Shown in pieces: positions 1 to 8,135 of a DNA stretch of 64,000 nucleotides. Source of the DNA: MR-S7 sp000400995 (GTDB lineage Bacteria > Pseudomonadota > Gammaproteobacteria > Burkholderiales > Burkholderiaceae_C); the NCBI RefSeq assembly GCF_045291395.1, contig NZ_CP152342.1, positions 2,418,001 to 2,482,000 on the forward strand. The letters are read 5' to 3'. The notes below the pieces were generated by a model. That model did not search any database, was not told the origin of the DNA, and saw only the letters and a program-made list of their open reading frames with translations. A program made the translations under genes and the position numbers. How positions within the stretch are numbered: the stretch's first letter is position 1; every line of letters begins with the position of its first letter.

Positions 1-1019
1 GGCCCGGGCGCCGTAAATGTGATCGTGCAGTTGGCCGTCAGCGTCACGCCCTGCTTCTGGCCGTTGGAAAAATCGATAGTCTTTGCTGAGCCCGAGTTCC
101 CCGCGTTGTAGTACCCACCACCGCCGAAGTGGACGTACTTGGCCCGCGCCCCACCATTCATATCCTGCCGGCCCGACCATGCGTTGGCAGCATTCAGCAA
201 CGGTACCGTGTCGCCGCTCGTGCCCGTGTTCTTTGTGGCCGCCGTCCCCAGCGTCCCGATGGCCACGCCGGCTGCGTCCAGGTTCGTCTTATCGGCGGCG
301 GACATGAAGCCCGCCGTAGCGGTGGTGGCCGCAGCGTGCGCGGCGCCGCCCAGGCCGACGTGGTCCGTGATCTGCCGCTGCAGCTTCCCCAGCGCCACCA
401 GCACCGTGTCCGCTGCCGCGATGGCCGCGTTGGTGGCGGTGGACAGGCCTGTGAGCGTGGCCGCGCGCACGTCGGTGAAGAAGTCGCGCCAGCTCTTGTC
501 CCCGCGCCAATACTGGGCAGCGGTCCCGGCGGCAGCCTTCGGCTCCTTCTCGCCGTCCAGTTCCTCGATGGCCGCCTGCACGTCTGTGGCAGCGACGCCC
601 CCTGCGGGCGTGAATGCAATGCCGGACGCTGGCAGGTCAGATGCCCCGCCCACCTGGATGAACCGCTCCGCGCCTCCGCGGGTGAACCGCAGCTCCACGA
701 AGTCCCCGCTCACATAAGCCTGAGGCGTTGTGCCCTCCTGGCCGCGCTGCACAGTGATGCGGCACTCGCCCGGCGTGGCGTTGTCCACGGCCGTGCAGCG
801 CATGATCTCGACGCTGGACTCATCCGATCCGGAGCGCTTGTACGCCGTGAGCACATACCAGTCGCCGCCAGTGGGGTTGAGAAGCGTCCCCGCAGCGCCA
901 TCCGACAGGCGAAGTACGCCATAGTCCAGTTCCGTCTCCGGGGTGCCGGTGGTGGGCGCATCCTTCACCGAAGCGACGAAGCGCGACCCGAAATCGTTCA
1001 GAAAAAGCTGTTTGGCCAT
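1..1019 (-). CDS. Phage tail fibre / receptor-binding protein, 3' end missing
   Basis: The reading frame starts at ATG 1019 and is still open at the left edge, so only about the first 339 codons are visible. The N-terminal part (about 1-110) reads like a structural tail-attachment domain. It is followed by Ala/Thr/Gly-rich, weakly repetitive sequence (about 140-270) and then beta-rich, glycine-rich sequence, the usual layout of a trimeric fibre. It begins 2 bases after the stop of the 1022-1297 gene, so the two are translationally coupled. It is the last gene of the late operon visible here and probably recognises the host surface. The fibre assignment rests on composition and position, not on a recognised domain. 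Confidence 0.7.
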   Translation of the reverse strand, partial: MAKQLFLNDFGSRFVASVKDAPTTGTPETELDYGVLRLSDGAAGTLLNPTGGDWYVLTAYKRSGSDESSVEIMRCTAVDNATPGECRITVQRGQEGTTPQAYVSGDFVELRFTRGGAERFIQVGGASDLPASGIAFTPAGGVAATDVQAAIEELDGEKEPKAAAGTAAQYWRGDKSWRDFFTDVRAATLTGLSTATNAAIAAADTVLVALGKLQRQITDHVGLGGAAHAAATTATAGFMSAADKTNLDAAGVAIGTLGTAATKNTGTSGDTVPLLNAANAWSGRQDMNGGARAKYVHFGGGGYYNAGNSGSAKTIDFSNGQKQGVTLTANCTITFTAPG

Positions 1020-1021
1020 GG

Positions 1022-1297
1022 TCAGTAATCCTTGATGCGAACCTTCAGCTCTTCTTCTTTCGCGCGGCCATCGTTGGTGTAGGCCACGACGGTGATCTTG
1101 TAGACATCACCGTTTGCGCCGCCCTGCACCCAGACCTTCACCCGGGGGTGCGAGAGCGCGAACGTCACAGAGAGGCCGGTCGGCGGCTCCACGAAAACTT
1201 CGGCGTCCACCAGGATGTCGTCCGGCGGCAGGAACTCGCTGTAGTCCAGGTCGTAGTCGCGGACATCGCGCGGCTGTTGAGTAGCGGCAAATGGCAC
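1022..1297 (-). CDS. Phage fibre-tail adaptor-like protein
   Basis: This is a 91-residue acidic protein. The N-terminal DYDLDYSEFLPPDD stretch followed by a small beta-sandwich-like region resembles the short fibre-tail adaptor proteins that precede tail fibres in many tailed phages. The start is GTG 1297, chosen because a GAGG ribosome site lies 7 bases upstream, just after the previous stop. Its position directly before the tail fibre fits a connector between tail tip and fibre. The family assignment is by resemblance only. Confidence 0.6.
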   Translation of the reverse strand: MPFAATQQPRDVRDYDLDYSEFLPPDDILVDAEVFVEPPTGLSVTFALSHPRVKVWVQGGANGDVYKITVVAYTNDGRAKEEELKVRIKDY

Positions 1298-1300
1298 CCG

Positions 1301-1918
1301 TTACCTCACATAAAAAACGTTGTCGGTGAACGCAACCATGAAGGTTTGCGCATCGACGGCCGGCTCATCGAACTGCACCCGCTTGACGACGCCCCCTTGG
1401 ACATAGATCTGCGCCTCGCCCAGGACCACCACCGGTGCCGTGCGCAGCCGGCGCAGCAGGGCCACGGGCTCGGCGCGCGCAAGTCCTGCCGCCATCCCGC
1501 GCACCAGCGCCCGCGGCGCGATGTCCGCGCTTGCGCGCGCCACTGCCTGATGCTGCGAGCGGCGCACCGTGCCTGCGGACAGCGCGATGACCGCCCCGGC
1601 AGTCGCATGCACCAGCGAGCGCACCGCAGGGGTGCGCACCACCATCTCGGCGCGGCCCTGCAGCGCGAGCAGGGCCCGCGCCACGACATGCCCGGCACCG
1701 GCAGCGACTGCCCGCGCCGTGACCTGGGCAGCGACCCCCACCAGCCCCGCCACGCGTGCCTGCACATCGGCGCTGGCCAGCGCGCCCACCACCGCAGCAC
1801 GCACCGCGCGCGGCTTCACGGCCACGCTTGCGTAGGCGAGCGCATCCACGAGAACACGCACCGCCACGTCCCGCGGTGCCGCGTTGAGCGCTACCGAGTT
1901 GAAGCGGCTGCGGTTCAC
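1301..1918 (-). CDS. Ala-rich phage structural protein of unknown role
   Basis: This 205-residue protein is very rich in alanine, valine and arginine. It opens with MNRSRFNSVALNA, an N-terminus seen on virion proteins of related Burkholderiales prophages. The middle 150 residues look like long amphipathic helices. The last 45 residues are more ordinary and predicted beta (EAQIYVQGGVVKRVQFDEP). It sits between a tail-fibre-like gene and the fibre adaptor and is co-oriented with both, so a tail or tail-tip role is likely. I do not recognise a domain. Confidence 0.6.
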   Translation of the reverse strand: MNRSRFNSVALNAAPRDVAVRVLVDALAYASVAVKPRAVRAAVVGALASADVQARVAGLVGVAAQVTARAVAAGAGHVVARALLALQGRAEMVVRTPAVRSLVHATAGAVIALSAGTVRRSQHQAVARASADIAPRALVRGMAAGLARAEPVALLRRLRTAPVVVLGEAQIYVQGGVVKRVQFDEPAVDAQTFMVAFTDNVFYVR

Positions 1919-1931
1919 TGGGCCCGCTCCT

Positions 1932-2348
1932 TTACACCAGGGTCAGCGTGAAATCCCCCGTCGAGGGGTTGCTGTCCACCTGGTACTTGTCGTTGACGGT
2001 CAGCCGCTTGACCTCCGGGAGCGCGTTGCTGTAGAGCAGCGTGGCGGTCGGGTCGGTGGGCGAGGCGCCCTCCACGATTCCGATGTGGCTCACATCCACA
2101 GGAGCGCCCACCACGGGCGGGAACTCCACGCGCGTGGCGTTGTAGGTCACGCCGTTGGCCGGCGCGGCGAAGTCGCCCGCTTCCTGGCGCTGATACCAGG
2201 CCGCGCTCACTTCCGTGCCTGCGGTGAACGCATCGGTCGGGTCGGCAATGAACAGGGCGAAATAGCGCGTGCGGATGGCCGGTGCCGCCTGGCCGCGCAG
2301 CGTCCAGTTGATGATGGCGTTGGCCAGGGAATTGGAGAAACCTGCCAT
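1932..2348 (-). CDS. Phage tail fibre-type minor structural protein
   Basis: This 138-residue protein begins with an amphipathic helix (NSLANAIINWTLRGQ). It continues into YFALFIADPTDAFTAGTEVS, close to the pattern ALF..DPTD..TGTEVSG..Y.RQ of short minor tail/fibre proteins of Gp80 type. The length matches that group. It lies 13 bases upstream of the Ala-rich protein and downstream of the adaptor proteins. It probably forms part of the tail tip or fibre base, and the exact place in the virion cannot be told from sequence. Confidence 0.65.
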   Translation of the reverse strand: MAGFSNSLANAIINWTLRGQAAPAIRTRYFALFIADPTDAFTAGTEVSAAWYQRQEAGDFAAPANGVTYNATRVEFPPVVGAPVDVSHIGIVEGASPTDPTATLLYSNALPEVKRLTVNDKYQVDSNPSTGDFTLTLV

Positions 2349-2368
2349 GAGATCGTCCTCTCGTTGAA

Positions 2369-3001
2369 TCAGTTCTTGGGGGCCGCCATCTCGGATGCGG
2401 TCTTCACCTGCACGTCGAGGGCGGTATGGAACAGTTGCAGGTGCGCCGCGGCCCGGGCCGCGTTGCCGCCATACTCCGCATCCTTGGAATAGGCACGGAA
2501 CAGCACGAAGTCGAGCAGCGCGTCCATCCAGCGCTCGGGCACCGTGGGCGCCTCTGCCTCTGCGGAAAGGTCGCTGGGCATCGAACTGGCCAGTGCGCGC
2601 ACCTTGATGCCGGCTGCGGCCGGGGGATACACCAGGAATTCGCGGGGCGCCTTCAGGTCGTACATGAAGTGCAGCACCTCACGCGCAGGCTGCATGGCAC
2701 GCCAGCCGCCCGCCACAGCGTCCAGGGTCCAGAGATCGGTCTTCGTGATCCGCCGCGACGTGGTGTTGACGTTGTTCGTGATGTCGATCAGCGTCTGCAC
2801 GTCCGCAGGCAGCTCCTGCCGCCACCCCGCCGCCAGCACCAGGTCGCGCGGCTGCACGAGCTGGTCGGGCCGCAGCTCGCCCAGGCGCCGCTGCCCCGCG
2901 TTGAAGTAGGCCAGCAGCTCGGACCGCTTCCAGCGGACATGCTTGGCATCCAGCAGCGCGAGTGCCGCGGCATCGATCAGCAACTCCACGGTCAGAGCCA
3001 T
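2369..3001 (-). CDS. Phage adaptor (head-tail connector) protein
   Basis: This 210-residue protein resembles the DUF6682-type phage adaptor proteins. An N-terminal helical part (RWKRSELLAYFNAGQRRL) is followed by LVQPRDLVLAAGWRQELPAD and a conserved NNVN.T.RRI segment. The start is ATG 3001, preceded by GGGAGGG, and it overlaps the previous gene by 10 bases. A possible upstream start at 3043 has no ribosome site. It is expected to sit between portal and tail, as in podovirus-like phages. Confidence 0.7.
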   Translation of the reverse strand: MALTVELLIDAAALALLDAKHVRWKRSELLAYFNAGQRRLGELRPDQLVQPRDLVLAAGWRQELPADVQTLIDITNNVNTTSRRITKTDLWTLDAVAGGWRAMQPAREVLHFMYDLKAPREFLVYPPAAAGIKVRALASSMPSDLSAEAEAPTVPERWMDALLDFVLFRAYSKDAEYGGNAARAAAHLQLFHTALDVQVKTASEMAAPKN

Positions 3002-3609
3002 AGCGCCCTCCCGCGCGGCACGCGGCCCGTGTGGGAGCGCCACACGTCCGAGGTCGCTTCATCCATGGCGCGCAGGAAGAACGCCAGCGACACCGCGGCC
3101 TGATCGGGGCTGTAGTAGTCCGTGCCGCTGGTGTTCAGCAGCTCGGCCTTGGCGCCCTCGCGGATGGCCTCGTGGTATTTCGACGCCACCAAATCAGGCA
3201 CTGTGCTGCCTCGAATCGTCGGCATCAGCGACACGTAGACCTGCACCGGTCCACCAGCACAGGCACCCACGGTGAAGCTGGTCAAGTCGGACGACACCAG
3301 GTAGGCCACGCCCTGGCGCGCGTGGCGCCACGGATCTGCAGGCAGGTCGCGGGCGTGAGCCACCTCCAGAGGACGCCCGCCCATCGTGGCACGCTCCAGG
3401 CGCACCAACTCGCCACCTTGCGGCAGCTCGAACGTGTATTCACGGAACGCCTCGCCCGTCACCTCGACAGGCTCCAGCCACTCCTGCCAGGCGCGCGTGG
3501 TACGCAGGAACGTGCGGGCGGCCCGGTTCAGACACAGATGCACCAGCGGCTGGGGGGCGGCAGGCGCCACCAGTCCCAGCTCGGGCATCCACTGCTCCCA
3601 GCCCGCCAT
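2992..3609 (-). CDS. Phage structural protein (head-tail joining region)
   Basis: This is a 205-residue protein. The N-terminus (WEQWMPELGLVAPAAPQPLV...RTTRAWQEW) is tryptophan-rich and followed by beta-type sequence. Proteins of this layout occur between capsid and adaptor in related prophages. It overlaps the following adaptor gene by 10 bases and starts 7 bases after the previous stop. A role in head completion or tail attachment is inferred from position. I do not recognise a catalytic motif. Confidence 0.6.
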   Translation of the reverse strand: MAGWEQWMPELGLVAPAAPQPLVHLCLNRAARTFLRTTRAWQEWLEPVEVTGEAFREYTFELPQGGELVRLERATMGGRPLEVAHARDLPADPWRHARQGVAYLVSSDLTSFTVGACAGGPVQVYVSLMPTIRGSTVPDLVASKYHEAIREGAKAELLNTSGTDYYSPDQAAVSLAFFLRAMDEATSDVWRSHTGRVPRGRALWL

Positions 3610-3616
3610 TGCTGTC

Positions 3617-4003
3617 TCAGCCCGTCACGACGGAAGCACGCGCGGCGCGGCGCACGCGGCCCGTGGGCGCGGTGTTGCCCTCGATGGGACCGCTGGCGGG
3701 ATTGGCCGGGAAGTCGTCTTCGTCACCATCGCCGATGCGCGGCGTGAACGTGCCCGGCGCGGACGGCAGCCCGAGCGCGACACGCTTGGCCTCGCGCTCG
3801 GCGTTGCGGCGCTGGAATTCCGCCTCGGCCTCGTACTCGTCCTGGCTCATGAAGCCCTGCACGCGCAGATACTCCAGATGGTCCTCGTCCTCCACGTCGC
3901 AGCACAGCGGCTCGCCGCGGAAGATGTAGGGCTCGCTCGCGCCGGGAACACGCACGATTAGCGAGCCATCCTTGCGCGCCGGCAGTTGGGTGAACAGTTT
4001 CAC
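3617..4003 (-). CDS. Small phage structural-region protein
   Basis: This is a 128-residue acidic protein. GTG 4003 was chosen as start because AGGAG lies 8 bases upstream; an in-frame ATG at 4042 lacks a ribosome site. It begins KLFTQLPARKDGSLIVRVPG and has a charged helix around residues 55-85 (DEYEAEAEFQRRNAEREAKR), then a disordered Asp/Pro/Gly-rich tail. It sits between the capsid-proximal protein and the head-tail genes. No family is recognised beyond its syntenic position. Confidence 0.55.
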   Translation of the reverse strand: MKLFTQLPARKDGSLIVRVPGASEPYIFRGEPLCCDVEDEDHLEYLRVQGFMSQDEYEAEAEFQRRNAEREAKRVALGLPSAPGTFTPRIGDGDEDDFPANPASGPIEGNTAPTGRVRRAARASVVTG

Positions 4004-4072
4004 GGTTCTTCTCCTAGGTTTGAAAAGGCCCCCGAAGGCCACGCCCCCGGGGGTAAGGCTCCAGCGCAGAAA

Positions 4073-4531
4073 TCAGGCGTTGCCGTACACCAAGTCCACC
4101 GCGAACAGGCCGGCGGGCGTGCCCGTGCCCGGGGCCACCACCTTCAGCAGCAGCTTGCGGTCGTAGTCCTTGGGCACCACCTTGGTGAAGGCAGCAGGCA
4201 CCACCTGGACGTAGCCGCCGGCCACGCCCGTGGTGTCCTCCACCACCCAGGCCGCGCCACCGTCGTCCGCATCGGCGCTGAAATCGGTACCGGCGGCATT
4301 GGCCAGGCCGATGGACGCCTTGAAGCCAGCGCCCAACGCCTGCGGCACGCGCACATACAGGTGTGCCGGCAGCGTGCCGGCCGGCAGCACGCCGATGACA
4401 CCGACGCGACCCGCTTCGTGGTCGGCCGCAGCCAGCGGCTGGCCGAAGCGGGCGCGCACCAGCTCGGGACCGCCGGGCGTGAGGGGGTTCTGATGGCCAG
4501 CGGCCACAGCGCTTTTTTGAACGAATGCCAT
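4073..4531 (-). CDS. Capsid-associated protein downstream of major capsid
   Basis: This is a 152-residue protein starting at ATG 4531 with an AAGGAG ribosome site. The sequence is Gly/Ala/Val-rich and looks all-beta (LPAHLYVRVPQALGAGFKAS). A similar-sized protein follows the N4-gp56 type capsid gene in many prophages. It may decorate or stabilise the head, but that is inference from position and composition. Confidence 0.6.
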   Translation of the reverse strand: MAFVQKSAVAAGHQNPLTPGGPELVRARFGQPLAAADHEAGRVGVIGVLPAGTLPAHLYVRVPQALGAGFKASIGLANAAGTDFSADADDGGAAWVVEDTTGVAGGYVQVVPAAFTKVVPKDYDRKLLLKVVAPGTGTPAGLFAVDLVYGNA

Positions 4532-4569
4532 GTCTTGCTCCTTGGAAATGGAAGTGATGCGTTCGCTGG

Positions 4570-5685
4570 TCAGCGGGGCTCGGCCGCCGCATCGATGGCG
4601 TACACGCCCTGGTCGTGCTTGGTACCTTCCCAGTCGAACGTGGACTTCTTCGCGCCGAAGATCGAAGACGTGGTGATGACCACCTGGTTGCCGTTGTCCC
4701 GGGTTTCCTCGTGCCACCCGTAGCGCATGCCCGTGCCGGGAGAGCCGAACGCGATCACGCCGGCCTGCGCACCCATGAACAGCGCGCGAGCCGTCGCCAC
4801 GTTGGCGCCCGCGCCGTGCGTGGTGTGGCGGATCACGTTGCGGTGGCTGTGCAGCACCACGTTGCGGTGCATGCCCAGGGCTTGCTTGAACAGCGGGGAC
4901 TTCGCGCCCATCGCGCCGGCCGCAGCCTTCTGCAGCTCCAGCCAGCCGGCCACGCCAGTTTCCTTGCGCAGATCGTCCTCCTGCCAGGTATGCATCACCA
5001 GCACGAACACCTCCTCGCCGTCCACCACGCAGGGCTTGATGACCGGGATGCCCGTCGCGCCGCCGCCCTGCGTCTGTGCGCGGGTGATGGCACGGTCCAC
5101 CACGTTCAGGCCGAACTTGTCCGACACGTCGATGTTGGACACGGCCGTGGCGTCGCCGCCGAAGAAGTGGTGGTTGACGGTCGGCGCCGTCAGGGGGTTG
5201 TTGGCGCGGCCGGCCCAGCCCCGCGGCAGGATGAAGTTCTCGTTCACGCCGCGCGAGCCCGACAGGTAGGCGAACGTCAGCTCGTCCTGGAAGCGCGCCC
5301 ACCAGCCGGCCTGCTGCTGCTTGGCACGCATGCGCAGGTCGTGCAGCGTGCGCTTGCGCGACATGCGGCCACCCGTGTTCACGCCGCCGCGGGCCTGGTC
5401 GATGTAGAGCTGGTCGGTGTAGAACTTCTGGCCCTCCTCCTTGCCCTCCAGCGTGTCATCGCCTTCGACGGGCGCCATGGTCAGCTCGGCCAGCAGGTCG
5501 TAGCTGATGAGGTCTCCCGCCTCGGATTCGAGATCGGTGAGGATCTGGATGGGGGCCTTGGCGTTCTGACCCACGGCCGTGAACTTGCGGCCGAAATACG
5601 ATTCCTGCGAGATGTCCAGCGTCAGGTCACCGGAAAAGCGCTTGACGGCGCGGGGGCTGTTCACGCCCACAACGGTTTTGCCCAT
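4570..5685 (-). CDS. N4-gp56 family major capsid protein
   Basis: This 371-residue protein has the landmarks of the N4-gp56 / DUF4043 capsid family: an N-terminal MGKTVVGVNSPRAVKRFSG, the G(D/N)LI.YDL..ELT.AP.EGDD segment near residues 55-80, and GRMSRKRTLHDLR...Q near 105-120. It forms the icosahedral shell by an HK97-type fold, as known for the family. The ribosome site is AGGAG, 6 bases before ATG 5685. It follows the scaffold and CsrA-like genes, the usual order scaffold then capsid. The length is normal for the family. Confidence 0.9.
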   Translation of the reverse strand: MGKTVVGVNSPRAVKRFSGDLTLDISQESYFGRKFTAVGQNAKAPIQILTDLESEAGDLISYDLLAELTMAPVEGDDTLEGKEEGQKFYTDQLYIDQARGGVNTGGRMSRKRTLHDLRMRAKQQQAGWWARFQDELTFAYLSGSRGVNENFILPRGWAGRANNPLTAPTVNHHFFGGDATAVSNIDVSDKFGLNVVDRAITRAQTQGGGATGIPVIKPCVVDGEEVFVLVMHTWQEDDLRKETGVAGWLELQKAAAGAMGAKSPLFKQALGMHRNVVLHSHRNVIRHTTHGAGANVATARALFMGAQAGVIAFGSPGTGMRYGWHEETRDNGNQVVITTSSIFGAKKSTFDWEGTKHDQGVYAIDAAAEPR

Positions 5686-5747
5686 GGATTGCTCCTAGTG
5701 TGGTAGTGAGCACTCCAGCGCTCCGGTTGCAAAGAAAGTTCAGGCCC

Positions 5748-5953
5748 TCAGGTTGGCAGGCTTGGTACGGGCCGCGACGCTGCGGGAATTTTTTCACCGT
5801 CGTGTCGGGCGGCGCGCACACTTCCATGCGCGCCACCTGGCCGCGCTTGAAAACCAACCGGATCTCGCAACCCGGCAGGGACAGCACATCCCCCGTGCGC
5901 AGCTCTATGTGCATGCGGCGCGCGTGGGAAGTGGACTCGGTGGCGTGGTGCAT
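5748..5953 (-). CDS. CsrA-like small protein, frameshifted in a T6/A6 run
   Basis: From ATG 5953 the protein reads LRTGDVLSLPGCEIRLVF, then RGQVARMEVCAPPDTTVKK. This matches the CsrA plan: LtRk.GE.i.IGd.I.V.V, then a G.QVR.GI.APkdV.V.R core. As given, the frame runs into the capsid gene until 5627. Adding one A to the A6 run (plus-strand T6 at 5789-5794) gives a stop at 5748-5750 and a 68-residue product, the normal CsrA length, and removes the overlap. CsrA proteins bind GGA motifs in mRNA leaders, so a role in controlling capsid or host translation is possible but unproven. It starts 6 bases after the scaffold stop. Confidence 0.55.
5753..5771 (-). repeat. Late-gene boundary motif, copy A
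   Basis: The minus strand carries CCGTACCAAGCCTGCC, shared with copies B, C and D at other late-gene junctions. Here it spans the 3' end of the CsrA-like gene, about 70-85 bases before the capsid start. Confidence 0.6.
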
Positions 5954-5959
5954 GGCGTC

Positions 5960-6922
5960 TCAGGACATCCGCAGGTAGCGCTCGCGCTTGTCGGCGGGCA
6001 TGGCGCGCAGCGCACGTTCGTAGTCCAGGCCTTCGAGCTTGTCGATCTCGGCGAACTCATTGGCCACCGGGTCGGCGTCCCCTGCTCCGCCCGGCACTTC
6101 GGCCAGGTTCTGCACCACGGCCGTCGCATCGGGGCGGCGCTCAGGGTCCGCCGGCTTCTTCGTCGTCGGGATGCCGTGCAGCGCCACCACGCGCTTGTGC
6201 GCCTCATCGAGGAACCAGCGGTAGGGCTTGTCGGCGTTCTCAGGTGCATTGGCCAGGGCCCGCACGAACGTGTCCAGGTCGGCCTGCTTGGCCTTGTCCT
6301 TGGCGTAATCCACGATGCCCATCTCGGGCGTCTTGCCAGCGTCGGCCATGAATGTGCCGATGGCGCTCTGCCATGCGGCCTGCTCGCTCTGCTGGCGCAT
6401 CTCGGCGGCCATCGTGGCGCGGGTCTTCATGTCGCGCAGGTCGTCGCGTTTGTCCTGCAGCGCATCCAACTGCGAGTCGTATTCAGCCCGGTCCAACTCG
6501 CCATCGTCCAGCTTCTTGCGCAGATCGGCCATGGCGGTCTTGTTGGCCTTCACCTGGTCCTCGTAGTCGGCCGGCAGCTCAGCTGCATAGGAAGGCGCAG
6601 CCTGCGGCGCTGCGGCCGGAGCCGGCGCCGGAGTAGCTGCAGCCGGCTCCTGTGCGGCGGCTGGCGCTGCTGCGGGGGTGGCGGCGGGCGCAGGAGCGGC
6701 AGCTCCCTTGGCCGGATCGTCAACACCTGCGGGCGCTTCTGTCCCGGGAGCGGGCTTGCCCGCCGGGTCATCGGCTGCGTCATCGTCCGCAGCGATGGTG
6801 CCGCGCCCGATCTCGGCCAGCGCGGCAGCGTTGTCCTCGTCCGGGTCGTAGTCGTCCGTATTCATCGCGGCCTGCTCCTCGGGGCTCAAGATGCGCTGGC
6901 GGTCTTCGTCGGAAACGCTCAT
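5960..6922 (-). CDS. Phage capsid scaffold-like protein
   Basis: This 320-residue protein has the composition of an internal scaffold. It has an acidic N-terminus, then about 75 residues of Ala/Pro-rich low-complexity linker (about 55-120). Next come long charged helices (YEDQVKANKTAMADLRKKL and onward) predicted as coiled coil, and a basic C-terminus (ERALRAMPADKRERYLRMS). It lies just upstream of the capsid gene. ATG 6922 overlaps the Rz stop as ATGA. No protease gene is visible nearby. The scaffold assignment is from composition and order, not from a named domain. Confidence 0.7.
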   Translation of the reverse strand: MSVSDEDRQRILSPEEQAAMNTDDYDPDEDNAAALAEIGRGTIAADDDAADDPAGKPAPGTEAPAGVDDPAKGAAAPAPAATPAAAPAAAQEPAAATPAPAPAAAPQAAPSYAAELPADYEDQVKANKTAMADLRKKLDDGELDRAEYDSQLDALQDKRDDLRDMKTRATMAAEMRQQSEQAAWQSAIGTFMADAGKTPEMGIVDYAKDKAKQADLDTFVRALANAPENADKPYRWFLDEAHKRVVALHGIPTTKKPADPERRPDATAVVQNLAEVPGGAGDADPVANEFAEIDKLEGLDYERALRAMPADKRERYLRMS

Positions 6923-7497
6923 GGGTTCGTTCTCCTATTCAATGTGCTGGGGAATGCTTGCAGGCTTGGTACGGCCTGGGGTGCTTCAAGCCGGTTCTTC
7001 GTGGGCCATGCGTCGCGGATCAGCGCGGCGTCAGCGGCGTGGCCATCAGCCGCTCGCGCGATGTCTGCACCGCGTTCTGCCATTCGTCCACCTCGCTCTG
7101 CCAGTCCTTCGAGTAGGGCTGTGCAGGTGCTGGCGTACTGAGCGAGGGTGGGCTGGGCAGCTCCGGCGATGCGCTCGGGGAGGCCAGCAAAGTCGCCCCG
7201 CAGCCCTGCAGTAGTCCCGCGCAGGTCACGCAGGCTGCGATCAAGGTCTTGCTGCGCCGCGGCGTTGCGCCGGCCCGTGGCTTGGAAATTGGCGAGTGCA
7301 TCGTCCAGTCCTTTCTGAAATCTGGCCATGTCCTGCACGGCCTGGCGCTCTCCCTGCAGGTCGGCGCTGGTTTGCTGGTGCTGCAGCTTCTCGATCTCCA
7401 GGCCGTAACGCTGGGCCTGCGCCCACCAAGCGCCAGATGCGCCGAGCGCCAGGGCGGCGCCAGCCGCGATCAGGTGGGTGTAGATCGCCGGTATCAC
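6919..7497 (-). CDS. Rz-like inner-membrane spanin
   Basis: This 192-residue protein starts at GTG 7497, which overlaps the endolysin stop (GTGA) and has AGGAGG 7 bases upstream. One N-terminal membrane segment (LIAAGAALALGASGAWWA) is followed by a long periplasmic coiled-coil region (residues about 30-115), the i-spanin plan. A lipoprotein of Rz1 type is encoded inside it in another frame (7020-7301). Spanins fuse inner and outer membranes at the end of lysis. The 3' end carries boundary motif B, and the stop overlaps the scaffold ATG. Confidence 0.8.
   Translation of the reverse strand: MIPAIYTHLIAAGAALALGASGAWWAQAQRYGLEIEKLQHQQTSADLQGERQAVQDMARFQKGLDDALANFQATGRRNAAAQQDLDRSLRDLRGTTAGLRGDFAGLPERIAGAAQPTLAQYASTCTALLEGLAERGGRMAERGADIARAADGHAADAALIRDAWPTKNRLEAPQAVPSLQAFPSTLNRRTNP
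6958..6974 (-). repeat. Late-gene boundary motif, copy B
   Basis: The minus strand carries CCGTACCAAGCCTGC, identical over 15 bases to copies A and C. It lies inside the last codons of Rz, about 36-52 bases upstream of the scaffold start. Confidence 0.6.
7020..7301 (-). CDS. Rz1-like outer-membrane lipoprotein spanin, embedded in Rz
   Basis: This 93-codon frame lies wholly inside the Rz gene in a different frame. It has a basic start, then LIAACVTCAGLLQGC, a lipoprotein signal with LLQGC as lipobox. After the cysteine the sequence is rich in proline and serine (SPELPSPPSLSTPAPAQP), typical of Rz1 o-spanins. AAGGA lies 7 bases before ATG 7301. Embedded Rz1 genes are well known in lambda-like phages. 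The position of Q before G-C in the lipobox is unusual, and the start could also be further downstream. Confidence 0.65.
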   Translation of the reverse strand: MHSPISKPRAGATPRRSKTLIAACVTCAGLLQGCGATLLASPSASPELPSPPSLSTPAPAQPYSKDWQSEVDEWQNAVQTSRERLMATPLTPR

Positions 7498-8135
7498 GTC
7501 GGACCTCCTGCCACGCGCCACTCGCGGCAAATCTCGTCGTTGGAGTCACCGCGCAACTGCAGGCCAGGCAGCACGGTGGAGACGCCGCGCACAGTGCCGC
7601 GATTCCAGCGCGGGTTCTGCCGGCACGCGCCCTCCAGGTCGCCCGCGTTGGCCTTGGCGCGCATGGTGCTGGCCTCCAGGTTGGCGGCGCCCTTGTTGTG
7701 CACGAAGTCGATGAACGTGCCTTGGACGAACGGGTCATACCCGCGCCAGTAGGTCAGCAGCGCCTGCGCCTCACGCTCAGCCTGCAGATAGCGCCTGCGC
7801 TCCAGCAGGTAGCAGTCGCTTGGGCTGTACCAGCGCCCCGCCACCACGCCCTCGCCCGTGATGCCGTTGCACACCGTCAGGGGCTGGCCCTTGCCCAGCT
7901 TGTCCACATAGGGCGTGCCGATGTGCTTGCCGCTGCTCTCGTAGTAAGAGCCCATGACCATGGCCACCTTCACGGCCGCGCTGGTGGCGGGGTCGGTGGC
8001 CACGGCCTGCACGTACTCGTCGCGCAGTGCCTCGTCGGTCGCCTGGGTAGCCCAGTAGCCGCCCGCGGCGATGCCCGCGCCGATCACCAGTGCTGCCAGC
8101 CGCGATGCGAGCCATTGCGGCACTTTGGAGCCCAT
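7494..8135 (-). CDS. Phage endolysin, GH24 (T4-like) lysozyme with SAR-type N-terminus
   Basis: This muramidase has a weakly hydrophobic N-terminal segment (LAALVIGAGIAAGGYWA), as in signal-arrest-release endolysins. The catalytic block follows: an E-containing YYESSGK, then YVDKLGKGQPLTVCNGITG, then YSPSDCYLLER, matching the P21/lambdoid lysozyme family. Extra cysteines near residues 90 and 110 could serve redox control of activation. It cleaves peptidoglycan. ATG 8135 has AAGGGG 8 bases upstream; GTG 8138 is an alternative start. It overlaps the holin-like gene by one base and the Rz gene by GTGA. Confidence 0.88.
   Translation of the reverse strand: MGSKVPQWLASRLAALVIGAGIAAGGYWATQATDEALRDEYVQAVATDPATSAAVKVAMVMGSYYESSGKHIGTPYVDKLGKGQPLTVCNGITGEGVVAGRWYSPSDCYLLERRRYLQAEREAQALLTYWRGYDPFVQGTFIDFVHNKGAANLEASTMRAKANAGDLEGACRQNPRWNRGTVRGVSTVLPGLQLRGDSNDEICREWRVAGGPT

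Noticed and set aside
4073..5302. A 409-codon leftward frame joining the capsid region to the following gene
   Set aside because: Only its last 152 codons (4073-4531) are protein-like; the rest is out of frame with the capsid gene.
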